Source: a bacterium
GTDB lineage: Archaea > Thermoproteota > Nitrososphaeria > Nitrososphaerales > CADDZS01
NCBI GenBank assembly: GCA_027310845.1
Contig: DAIDAB010000054.1
Coordinates: forward strand, 1 to 6,001
Length of the DNA stretch: 6,001 nt
Direction of reading: 5' to 3'
The notes beneath the pieces were generated by a model that worked only from the letters and a program-made list of their open reading frames with translations, was not told the DNA's origin and searched no databases. The translations under genes and the position numbers were made by a program. This document shows positions 1-6,001 of the stretch, piece by piece (within the stretch, counting starts at the first letter, position 1; each line of letters opens with the position of its first letter).

Positions 1-1
1 C

Positions 2-682
2 GAGTTCGGCTTCCCCCCAGTTAAGATCACGCACAGGATAGAACCCCCGGTAGGTTCAGGCTTTGGAACAAGTGGTGCCGGTGCCGTTGGGACGGTGATT
101 GCCCTTTCCGATTTGTTCGATCTGCATCTTACCCTTGCGCAAGCTTCGGCCTTTGCACATTGCGCCGAGGTGGAAAGCGTCACCGAGCTCGGCACTGTAA
201 TTTCAATAATTTCCGGAAGCGGCGCGATGGGTCTAGTGGTAGAACCAGGCTCATACTCGGTCGGCAGAGTTGATGCCCTTCTCGCGGATCACAACGAATA
301 CACTCTCGTGTGCGCATGGTTTGGTCCTATCGAGAAATCCACTGTCCTACAAAGCCATGGGAAACGTCAAAAAGTGAACGAGTATGGAAGAGCGACATTG
401 GACGCGGTATTGAGCGAACGCACACCGGAGTCTCTCCTTAATCACTCACGGCAGTTTGCCGAGCTTACCGGAATCGCAACCCCCGATCTTCTGAAGCTCG
501 CGGACAAAGCAAAGCGATTGGGAGCCGTAGGAGCAACTCAGAACATGATTGGGAATGCTATCCACTGCCTTGTTCCCAAGAAGACCAAGAAAAAGTTTCT
601 CCAATCATTTAGAGAATTTGTACCAAGGAAGAATTTCTTTGAAACAGAACTTTGCCACAGCGGACCTAAATTTCTTGACTGA
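2..682 (+). CDS. Pantoate kinase (GHMP kinase family), 5'-truncated by the window edge
   Basis: Archaeal pantoate kinase phosphorylates pantoate to 4-phosphopantoate with ATP in the archaeal route to coenzyme A, replacing the bacterial PanC reaction order; it is cytosolic. The frame is open from base 2 without a start, so the gene begins outside the window; 226 C-terminal residues are visible of a usual total near 300. The GHMP phosphate-binding glycine/serine loop reads PVGSGFGTSGAGAVG (visible residues 16-30). It is followed by an AHxAEVES...LGTV segment typical of pantoate kinases rather than mevalonate or homoserine kinases, and by a late GATQNMIGNAIH motif (about residues 177-188), the expected GHMP motif 3 region. 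The GTG at base 95 falls just after the nucleotide-binding loop, so it is internal and not a start. The stop TGA is at 680-682. The family assignment is firm; the substrate is inferred from motif style. The spacing to smc (about 150 bp) suggests a separate transcription unit. Confidence 0.8.
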   Translation, partial: EFGFPPVKITHRIEPPVGSGFGTSGAGAVGTVIALSDLFDLHLTLAQASAFAHCAEVESVTELGTVISIISGSGAMGLVVEPGSYSVGRVDALLADHNEYTLVCAWFGPIEKSTVLQSHGKRQKVNEYGRATLDAVLSERTPESLLNHSRQFAELTGIATPDLLKLADKAKRLGAVGATQNMIGNAIHCLVPKKTKKKFLQSFREFVPRKNFFETELCHSGPKFLD

Positions 683-700
683 TCAGCTCTCGACTCAAGG

Positions 701-732
701 CCACAAGATTTAACATTGCGAATCTTTGTTGG
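701..732 (+). other. Imperfect stem-loop after the pantoate kinase gene
   Basis: CCACAAGATT at 701-710 can pair with bases 721-732. The core AAGATT/AATCTT pairs perfectly; beyond it ACA/TGT and CC/GG pair after single-base bulges at 727 and 730. The loop is ten bases (711-720). It starts 19 bp after the kinase stop codon. No T-run follows, so it does not look like a classical intrinsic terminator. It may be an RNA processing or stability element, or chance. Confidence 0.25.
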
Positions 733-805
733 GAGGCCAAAGTTCTTGCTACTCCCAGCGGTAAAGTCACTCCCTTGCCTAGGGAGTATAAGGAACCCAC
801 GGGAG
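731..805. promoter_or_regulatory. Cluster of five GGGAG/CTCCC motifs with a 7-bp inverted repeat upstream of smc
   Basis: GGGAG occurs at 731-735, 782-786 and 801-805, and its complement CTCCC at 752-756 and 770-774: five copies in 75 bp. Two of them form a perfect inverted repeat, ACTCCCT (769-775) and AGGGAGT (781-787), with a five-base spacer. The copy at 751-756 shares ACTCCC with the left arm. The repeat lies immediately upstream of a TATA-like sequence and overlaps the doubtful upstream TTG at 775. A binding site for a dimeric regulator is the simplest reading; an RNA hairpin is the alternative. No regulator is identified. Confidence 0.35.
786..793 (+). promoter_or_regulatory. Possible TATA box for the condensin genes
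   Basis: GTATAAGG is the most TATA-like sequence in the gap before smc. An archaeal TATA box centred near 789 would place transcription start at about 813-817. That is just ahead of the preferred TTG at 832, and at or near the GGAGG at 813-817, which may or may not fall inside the transcript. No clear A-rich BRE precedes it. An alternative weak AT-rich element, TTTAACA, lies at 709-715. This is a low-confidence call based on position and composition only. Confidence 0.25.
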
Positions 806-831
806 AGTTTTTGGAGGCCTGTCTAGAGCCA

Positions 832-3800
832 TTGGTTTATCTAAAGAAGATCGAGACGCGTGGCTTCAAATCCATGGGAGCAAAGGTCCTCAGCACTCCT
901 GTAGAGAAAGGGTTCGTCGCCATCACAGGACCGAACGGCTCAGGTAAGAGCAATCTTCTTGACGCCATCTTGTTTGCTTTGGGTGAGAACAGTGCAAAGA
1001 CTCTCAGGGCCCCTAACCTTCAAGCTCTCATATACGATGGTGCAGTCGAAGAGCAGAAACCTTCATCCACAAAGGTCAGCCTCCAGTTTGACAACTCCGA
1101 CCGCAGGATACCCCTTGACGCCGATTCTGTGACGATCACGAGAGAATTGAAGCAAACCGGAGAAAGTACCTATTCGCTCAACGGAAAGCATATTCAACGT
1201 AACAACCTGTCAGAACTGCTCGAAATGGCGCTAATTGCGTCAAGAGGGCTCAACATTGTCCTCCAAGGCATGATTACGAGGGTCTCAGAGCTAGTTCCAG
1301 ATGAGAAGCGAAAGCTCATCGAGCAAATGGTTGGTATTGCCCAGTTTGACGAAAAAAAGCAGCAGGCCATGACCCAACTCAAGGAGGCGGACGTGAAGCT
1401 TGAAGTCGCAATGGCGAAGATCGGCGAGATACGCGATCGGGTCCAGCTCCTGGAGCAGCAACGCAACGACCAGTTGCGATTGAAACAACTAGAAGATCAG
1501 ATCAGATGGCTGCGAGCAGCCGCGGCATCAACGAAACTGAACACAGTAAGAAGAATGGTTCAGCAGAAGAAGGAGGCGGCCGCTGAGCATGCGGCAAAAA
1601 TTTCTCAGCTCCAGTCACGCCTTTCAGAGATAGCACAAGCAGCGGAGCAGCTTGAATCTGAGAGGAGCATTTTGATAAAATCCGCGATGGACAGCGGAAC
1701 CGCAAAGATCGAGGCCGAATTAGGCGCTGTTGCAAATGATCTTAACGCTCTAAAGAAGGAAAGGCAAAATGCGACTGAGTATCTTGACAAAATGCGACAA
1801 GTTTCGCCCTACATCTCCAAGATGTTCGAAGACCAAAAGGCGCGAATATCTCAGGCGGAGTTCCAAATCAACTCACTGCAGGAGAAATTGAGAGAAGCCG
1901 AGCGAAAGAAGCAAGAACTCGAAAATGCCCAAAGGGAACTTAATGCAGAGCGAACTGGCTTTGAGGCTGAACTCAATTCTGCGAGAAACGAAATAGGACT
2001 TGTAAGGAAAGAGAAAGAACTCGAGGACGAAAAGCTCCAGTCCGCGAAAGATCGGTTCAACCTGCTACTCTCGGAGCAGAGGAGTGCCCAAGATAGGCTT
2101 TTCTCCGTTCAGGAAAAGATGAAGTTCTACGAGGAGAACCTCTCTGAGGCATCAAAGAGCATTCACGAACTTGAGTCGATTCTACTTTCGCAGCGAGGCG
2201 AGCTGAGTCAGATTCAAGATACGAGAACAAGGCTTGAGCAATTGAGGAAACGCGTGGAGCAGCAGCTCGACATCGCTGCGCTCATCCTTGAAAAGACGCA
2301 AAATGCAGTCACGAAATACGATTCAGACCTCTCAGCGATTGAGAATGTTGCAGCCGAAGAAATCGCGCTGACTAGACTGGAAAGCTTGGGCGAGTCAAGC
2401 GCAATAAGAGGGTACCGCGGTCCCTTGAGGTCGCTTATCAACTATGAAGAAAAGTACTCTCATGCAATCGCCGCACTCGGTCGAGACTGGTTGAATGCAG
2501 TCGTTGTCGACGATGTGGAGTCTCTGATCAAGGTCGCGGAAGCAGCTCGGAAACTCAAGATCTCAAGGCTCACAACCATACCAATCAGCGAAGTTGGCGC
2601 TTTCGACGAAGAAAGCCCCACGCCGGCTATCGACGGCGTCGTGTCCTCGGTCACAGAGGTCATCTCATGCGATGCAAAAGTAAGGAGAATACTCAACTTT
2701 CTATTTGGTGATTCAATCATTGTCGACTCACCGCGCAACGCTTTCGTAGTAGCTCGAGCAGGTTTTAGAGCAGTTACACTCCAAGGAGATGTCTTCGAAC
2801 CGGAGATACTTGCATTCGAGACTGGGTATTCCAAACGCTACGCGAGAATCAACGAAATACTGGGAAAGCAAGAAAGCTACGAAGGAATCAAGAAGACGCT
2901 CGGTGCGCTACGATCTATAATTGATAATAGAAGAGAGTCTCTCTCGAAGCTCTTACTGAAATCAGAGGGTTTTATCGAGGACGAGCAAGGTCGAAACATT
3001 GGCATCTCAAAGGTCGAGGCAAAGATCGACAGTTCGAAACAGTATTTGGCGAAATACGCAGATCTTTCCGAGTCTCTCAAAGTCAAGCAAAAGGCAGTCG
3101 AGGAAGATATCTCAAGAATGGGAAACGCCATAGATGTGGCAAAGAAGAATCTCGAAGAGCAAGCGCTTGTGTGCGAGCGCCTTTCTAAGAAAATCGCAAG
3201 CATGGATCTGAGCGCCTTTGAAGCCAAGAACTCAGAGATTACCAGAAAAAAGATGGATCTTGAATCAAGATTCGATGACGTAATGTCGGAGATCAGAGAT
3301 ATTACAACCGACATTACACGTGTGAAGGGGGATCTTGAGAACAACCAGAAACCAGGGCTGGAGAGGCTGAACCAGCAGGTCACTGAAACAGAAAGTACAG
3401 TTGCAACGAAGTCGAAGTTTCTCACAGAGACCGAGCCGAGATTTCGCGAGCTTGAGGCGAAATTTGCAGATCTCAAAGCAGAAGAGGATCGGACTCTTGA
3501 AAAGGCAAATAGGTTTCAACCTATGCTTGATGCCATCGACTACAAGCTCAAGGGAATGAAGACCGAAGAAGATGCCACCCGCAAGGGGATCTCCTCCGCA
3601 GAGAGGGAGCAGATTGGATCAAGCCTTGACTTGGACAGGTTGAACGAAAGCGAGCGCACATTATTAGGGCAGCTTGGTCTATTTGGGTACAGCGAGCCAA
3701 TAGAAGCTTTCGAGGGCGCGGAAGACCTTCTAAGGGAGCTTAACGCCGAATTTGACAGCCTGCGGAACAACGTAAATCTTCTCGCTGACAGGAACTATCG

Positions 3801-4374
3801 GGAGATATTTGAGAACTACAAGTACTCATCAGTCAGAAAGAATGACCTCGAAAAGGAAAGAAATGCCATTGTCACTTTCATCGAGACCATCGAGGCAGAG
3901 AAACGAAAGGTCTTCATGGAAGCCTTTGAGCGAATAGACAAGGAACTGAGAGTGATTTTCTCAAAGGTCACAAGCGGCTCAGCATGGCTCGAAATTGAGA
4001 ACCCCGATTCGATTTTCGATAGCGGAATATTCCTCATGGCTCAGTTCCCTGGAAAGCTGCCGAGAGATTCGAGCTCGGTGAGCGGAGGAGAAAAGACAAT
4101 CTCAGCACTTTCATTTATCCTCGCAATACAGGCGGTCTTCCCGTCTCCTTTCTACGTGTTTGACGAAGTGGACGCGCATCTTGACAGCAACTATTCCGGA
4201 AAACTCGCAGAGATACTCGCAGAGCGCTCAAGTTTCTCACAGATCATTATCGTGAGCCTCAAGGACACCGTCGTCTCAAAGGCAAATTCGGTTATCGGAG
4301 TCTACATGTCTCAGGGCAGCTCCAAGATCATCCGCTACAGGACTGGAATGGAGGTCGAGCTCCGCACTGAGTAG
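832..4374 (+). CDS. smc: Chromosome segregation protein SMC (condensin ATPase)
   Basis: SMC is the ATP-driven core of prokaryotic condensin; it dimerises and loops or organises DNA with ScpA and ScpB. From TTG 832 it has 1180 residues, the normal length. Walker A GPNGSGKS is at 33-40 and the Q-loop LQGMITRVSEL has its Gln at 145. A long coiled coil precedes the hinge (about 524-672) and another follows it. Near the C-terminus are the signature SGGEK (1084-1088), Walker B FDEVD (Asp1111, Glu1112) and the D-loop LD (1117-1118). The H-loop region reads VSLKD, as in archaeal and eukaryotic SMCs. All ATPase residues are intact. The start at 832 gives MVYLKKIETRGFKS, the standard family N-terminus; TTG 775 would add 19 residues the family lacks, and TTG 811 would add 7. 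GGAGG at 813-817 is 14 bases upstream, a loose fit. The hinge lacks the usual glycine-rich motif. It is first in an operon with scpA, 13 bp downstream. Confidence 0.95.
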   Translation: MVYLKKIETRGFKSMGAKVLSTPVEKGFVAITGPNGSGKSNLLDAILFALGENSAKTLRAPNLQALIYDGAVEEQKPSSTKVSLQFDNSDRRIPLDADSVTITRELKQTGESTYSLNGKHIQRNNLSELLEMALIASRGLNIVLQGMITRVSELVPDEKRKLIEQMVGIAQFDEKKQQAMTQLKEADVKLEVAMAKIGEIRDRVQLLEQQRNDQLRLKQLEDQIRWLRAAAASTKLNTVRRMVQQKKEAAAEHAAKISQLQSRLSEIAQAAEQLESERSILIKSAMDSGTAKIEAELGAVANDLNALKKERQNATEYLDKMRQVSPYISKMFEDQKARISQAEFQINSLQEKLREAERKKQELENAQRELNAERTGFEAELNSARNEIGLVRKEKELEDEKLQSAKDRFNLLLSEQRSAQDRLFSVQEKMKFYEENLSEASKSIHELESILLSQRGELSQIQDTRTRLEQLRKRVEQQLDIAALILEKTQNAVTKYDSDLSAIENVAAEEIALTRLESLGESSAIRGYRGPLRSLINYEEKYSHAIAALGRDWLNAVVVDDVESLIKVAEAARKLKISRLTTIPISEVGAFDEESPTPAIDGVVSSVTEVISCDAKVRRILNFLFGDSIIVDSPRNAFVVARAGFRAVTLQGDVFEPEILAFETGYSKRYARINEILGKQESYEGIKKTLGALRSIIDNRRESLSKLLLKSEGFIEDEQGRNIGISKVEAKIDSSKQYLAKYADLSESLKVKQKAVEEDISRMGNAIDVAKKNLEEQALVCERLSKKIASMDLSAFEAKNSEITRKKMDLESRFDDVMSEIRDITTDITRVKGDLENNQKPGLERLNQQVTETESTVATKSKFLTETEPRFRELEAKFADLKAEEDRTLEKANRFQPMLDAIDYKLKGMKTEEDATRKGISSAEREQIGSSLDLDRLNESERTLLGQLGLFGYSEPIEAFEGAEDLLRELNAEFDSLRNNVNLLADRNYREIFENYKYSSVRKNDLEKERNAIVTFIETIEAEKRKVFMEAFERIDKELRVIFSKVTSGSAWLEIENPDSIFDSGIFLMAQFPGKLPRDSSSVSGGEKTISALSFILAIQAVFPSPFYVFDEVDAHLDSNYSGKLAEILAERSSFSQIIIVSLKDTVVSKANSVIGVYMSQGSSKIIRYRTGMEVELRTE

Positions 4375-4387
4375 CGATAGCCCAACC

Positions 4388-5071
4388 TTGGATGAATTCA
4401 CCGAGAGAAAGCGCGAACTTTCAAGGCCTCCTCTCAACCTCTTGCTAAATCCCGAAGGGAACAGGATCAGCAAGCCATGGGAAGTGGATCTTGAAAGACT
4501 GCTTACAATGTTCCTCGATCTAATCGCAAAGAGTGAGTTTCTCGACCTCAGGCTGTGTGGGTCGGCTGCATTATCCTCAGCCCTAATTTATAGGCTCAAG
4601 GTGGAGACACTTTTCTTGCTCGACAAGATCAAAGAGGCAAGGATGTCCCGCTCAGAGTTCGCAGGGGATGTACCCCTACTGCTTGAAATGCCATTTAGAC
4701 AGGAAATCTACTCAACCTCTGTTGAAGATCTCATCTCGACACTTGAAACGATACTCGAGGACATTATCCGGGGAAAGAGAAAGCAGAATGAGAGGCAAAA
4801 TCTCATTCTGGAACCCGTAATAACATTCGAGCCTGACAAATTCCTGAACAAGATCTCAGAGCTCGTCAATGAATTCCGGATCAATGTGCTTGGCGTCATC
4901 AGGGAGAAAGGCACGTTTCTGTTTTCCGATTTTTCGGCTGGGAAGGACGCGCTTGAAAAAGCGCAGTTCTTCATTTTTTTTCTATTCCTTGCTATGGAAG
5001 GTACTGTTCTTCTAGATCAAACGCCTAATGATGACATACTTATTTCCGGAGTTCCAGTAACTACTGTATGA
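4388..5071 (+). CDS. scpA: Segregation and condensation protein A (kleisin)
   Basis: ScpA is the kleisin that closes the SMC ring: its N-terminal helical domain binds the neck of one SMC and its C-terminal winged helix binds the head of the other, with ScpB on the middle. The 227-residue protein fits archaeal ScpA length. Family signs are PLNLLLNPEG near the start, PWEVDLERLLTMFLDLI (30-46), ALSSALIYRLKVE (61-73), the central PLLLEMPFR (96-104), and a C-terminal winged helix from about 150 ending with FFLFLAMEGTVLLDQ (197-211). The TTG start at 4388 is 13 bp after the smc stop; the next in-frame Met (residue 41) lies inside the conserved domain, so it cannot be the start. No strong Shine-Dalgarno precedes it, so translation may depend on coupling to smc. 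An eight-T run at 4974-4981 encodes part of the Phe-rich helix; the conserved sequence continues in frame across it, so there is no sign of a frameshift. Confidence 0.9.
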   Translation: MDEFTERKRELSRPPLNLLLNPEGNRISKPWEVDLERLLTMFLDLIAKSEFLDLRLCGSAALSSALIYRLKVETLFLLDKIKEARMSRSEFAGDVPLLLEMPFRQEIYSTSVEDLISTLETILEDIIRGKRKQNERQNLILEPVITFEPDKFLNKISELVNEFRINVLGVIREKGTFLFSDFSAGKDALEKAQFFIFFLFLAMEGTVLLDQTPNDDILISGVPVTTV

Positions 5072-5102
5072 TCTGTGAACATTTAGGCAGGAATTTCGTA
5101 AT

Positions 5103-5717
5103 TTGACATCTACTCCTCAGGAACAGGTTGAGGGTATTGAAGAGGCGCTGGTAAGCTTATCGAAGGAGGCACAGGCGCGAATCGAGGTTGCACTCTACGC
5201 ATCTGGGAGACCGATGAGTCTGGATGAGCTCTCAAAAGCGGCAAGGATAACATCAAAGCGCAGACTGGCGGAGCTGTTGAAAGACCTTTCAAGGAAGATC
5301 AACACGACCTTCTCCGCTATAGAATTGAAGGAGGTTGAAGGGCCTCTCTACTCACTCCAGCTAAAGCCTGAATTCAATTCGGTTGCGAAAAGGTTTGCGA
5401 CAAAGCCTCTCCTCTCAACCGCTACGCTCAGAACTCTTTCGTTCATTGTGTACTTGCAGCCAGTCAGCACCCTGGAACTTGTCCAACGAAGAGGTTCGCA
5501 AGTTTATTCTCATCTTAAGGATCTACTAGAGATAGGATTCGTCCAAGCAGAGAAACGAGGGCGTAGCAGGGTGTTCAATACAACGTCGAATTTTGCAGAC
5601 TATTTTGGATTGAGCCGCGACCCCGAGCAGCAAAGGAAACAGGTCGCAAAGCAGGGCTTGGTTCAAAAGGCCCAGCAGGTTGAGACAGCGATCCAAGCCT
5701 CACCGCAGCCTGCCTGA
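5103..5717 (+). CDS. scpB: Segregation and condensation protein B
   Basis: ScpB is the dimeric winged-helix partner that binds the middle of the ScpA kleisin and regulates the SMC ring. The 204-residue protein shows two tandem winged-helix domains: the first about 26-95 (ARIEVALYASGRPMSLDEL), the second about 103-170. The second follows the family pattern closely, with LRTLSFIVYLQPVS (109-122), RRGSQVYSHLKDLLEIGFV (129-147), and a closing FADYFGL (164-170). The last 34 residues are Gln/Ala-rich and probably disordered. TTG at 5103 is the only reasonable start: an in-frame TGA lies at 5076-5078, and the next in-frame Met is residue 38, inside the first domain. AGGCAGGA at 5085-5092 is a possible ribosome binding site ten bases upstream. 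The gene follows scpA by 31 bp and is last in the smc operon. Confidence 0.92.
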   Translation: MTSTPQEQVEGIEEALVSLSKEAQARIEVALYASGRPMSLDELSKAARITSKRRLAELLKDLSRKINTTFSAIELKEVEGPLYSLQLKPEFNSVAKRFATKPLLSTATLRTLSFIVYLQPVSTLELVQRRGSQVYSHLKDLLEIGFVQAEKRGRSRVFNTTSNFADYFGLSRDPEQQRKQVAKQGLVQKAQQVETAIQASPQPA

Positions 5718-5773
5718 TCTTCGAACACGATCACCCAATTGATCTCTTCAGATGGATGATAACTATCAGAGTG
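5718..5773. other. Convergent spacer between scpB and the stress protein gene
   Basis: This 56-bp spacer separates the ends of two converging genes. TGATC/GATCA segments alternate at 5715-5719, 5729-5733 and 5740-5744, allowing two mutually exclusive short hairpins. TGATA-AC-TATCA at 5757-5768 is a further short inverted repeat. No T-rich archaeal terminator is visible on either strand, so I do not call a terminator here. Confidence 0.3.
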
Positions 5774-6001
5774 CTATGGTACGACTATTACTGGTATGGA
5801 AGAGTTCTCAAGCACCCTCCTCGCGACGCTACCAAGAGATCTGATGCGCCCGAGACCGTGAAGGCCTGTCAATCCAACAACTATCACACTTGCGTTTTCT
5901 TGCTTCGCAGTCTCAAGAATGGATTGGGCAGGATTGCCAGATCCAACGATGCTTTTGAAAGGAATCCCAGTCACCTCGATCATCCTTGAAAATTTCTCCG
6001 C
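5774..6001 (-). CDS. Universal stress protein (UspA family), C-terminal part
   Basis: Universal stress proteins are small cytosolic nucleotide-binding proteins linked to stress survival; specific roles in archaea are mostly unknown. The frame enters from the right edge, leaving 75 C-terminal residues of a usual 140-150 or so. Visible family signs are GSGNPAQSILETA (visible residues 20-32), the strand ASVIVVG (37-43), the nucleotide-loop region GLTG...LGSVARRVL (43-64), and the terminal strand IPVIVVP. The stop TAG is the complement of 5774-5776. The ATG at 5981-5983 is internal, since family-like sequence (AEKFSR) continues upstream of it. The loop has ten residues between the second Gly and the GS pair, against nine in the well-known ATP-binding form, so ATP binding is uncertain. 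It converges on scpB and shows no functional link to it. Confidence 0.85.
   Translation of the reverse strand, partial: AEKFSRMIEVTGIPFKSIVGSGNPAQSILETAKQENASVIVVGLTGLHGLGRIRSLGSVARRVLENSSIPVIVVP

Noticed and set aside
95..97. GTG as start of the kinase gene
   Set aside because: The same frame is open back to base 2 and encodes the essential GHMP glycine/serine loop before this codon.
701..732. Intrinsic terminator for the kinase gene
   Set aside because: There is a stem-loop but no following T-run, and archaeal termination relies mainly on T-rich tracts.
2877..3476. A 199-codon open frame on the minus strand inside smc
   Set aside because: It is antisense to the SMC coiled coil, Ser- and Phe-rich from reverse-reading Glu/Lys/Arg codons, and resembles no protein family. 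The same applies to the shorter antisense frames along smc and scpA.
4974..4981. Possible frameshift in scpA at the eight-T run
   Set aside because: Conserved ScpA winged-helix sequence is continuous on both sides in one frame, so the gene appears intact.
5756..5989. A 77-codon plus-strand open frame after scpB
   Set aside because: It is the opposite strand of the universal stress protein gene, whose minus-strand translation matches a known family; the plus-strand translation does not.
1..6001. tRNA or rRNA genes, CRISPR arrays, insertion sequences, attachment sites, novel defence system
   Set aside because: I saw no cloverleaf, regular repeat-spacer pattern, transposase, integrase, long terminal inverted repeats or defence-type domains; nearly all bases belong to recognised housekeeping genes.

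Overview
The window carries a complete archaeal-type condensin gene set, smc-scpA-scpB, on the plus strand. It is flanked on the left by the 3' part of a GHMP-family kinase gene that looks like archaeal pantoate kinase, and on the right by the C-terminal part of a universal stress protein gene on the minus strand. An archaeal pantoate kinase beside SMC, a kleisin and ScpB, moderate base composition, and repeated TTG starts with weak ribosome binding sites all suggest an archaeon. The style of the ScpA and SMC sequences makes a Nitrososphaerota (Thaumarchaeota) or closely related lineage my best guess. That placement is an inference from remembered family appearance, not from a search.

Layout: bases 2-682 hold the pantoate kinase, whose N-terminus lies outside the window. 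Bases 683-831 are a non-coding or doubtful stretch with a stem-loop, a dense cluster of GGGAG/CTCCC pentamers (two of them forming a perfect 7-bp inverted repeat) and a possible TATA box. Bases 832-4374 encode SMC (an upstream TTG at 775 is possible but less likely), bases 4388-5071 encode ScpA and bases 5103-5717 encode ScpB. Gaps of 13 and 31 bp between the three genes indicate one transcription unit. A 56-bp convergent spacer follows, then the universal stress protein on the minus strand (5774-6001, entering from the right edge).

The three central genes should work as one machine. SMC dimerises through its hinge and binds ATP between its two heads. The ScpA kleisin bridges the head of one SMC and the neck of the other, and a ScpB dimer sits on the middle of ScpA. 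The complex organises and segregates the chromosome. The flanking kinase (coenzyme A synthesis) and stress protein have no evident functional tie to it.

This is largely an ordinary housekeeping region and I see no new defence, mobile or biosynthetic system. The points worth a second look are the GGGAG motif cluster in front of smc, the SMC hinge lacking the usual glycine-rich motif, and the exclusive use of TTG starts across the condensin genes.
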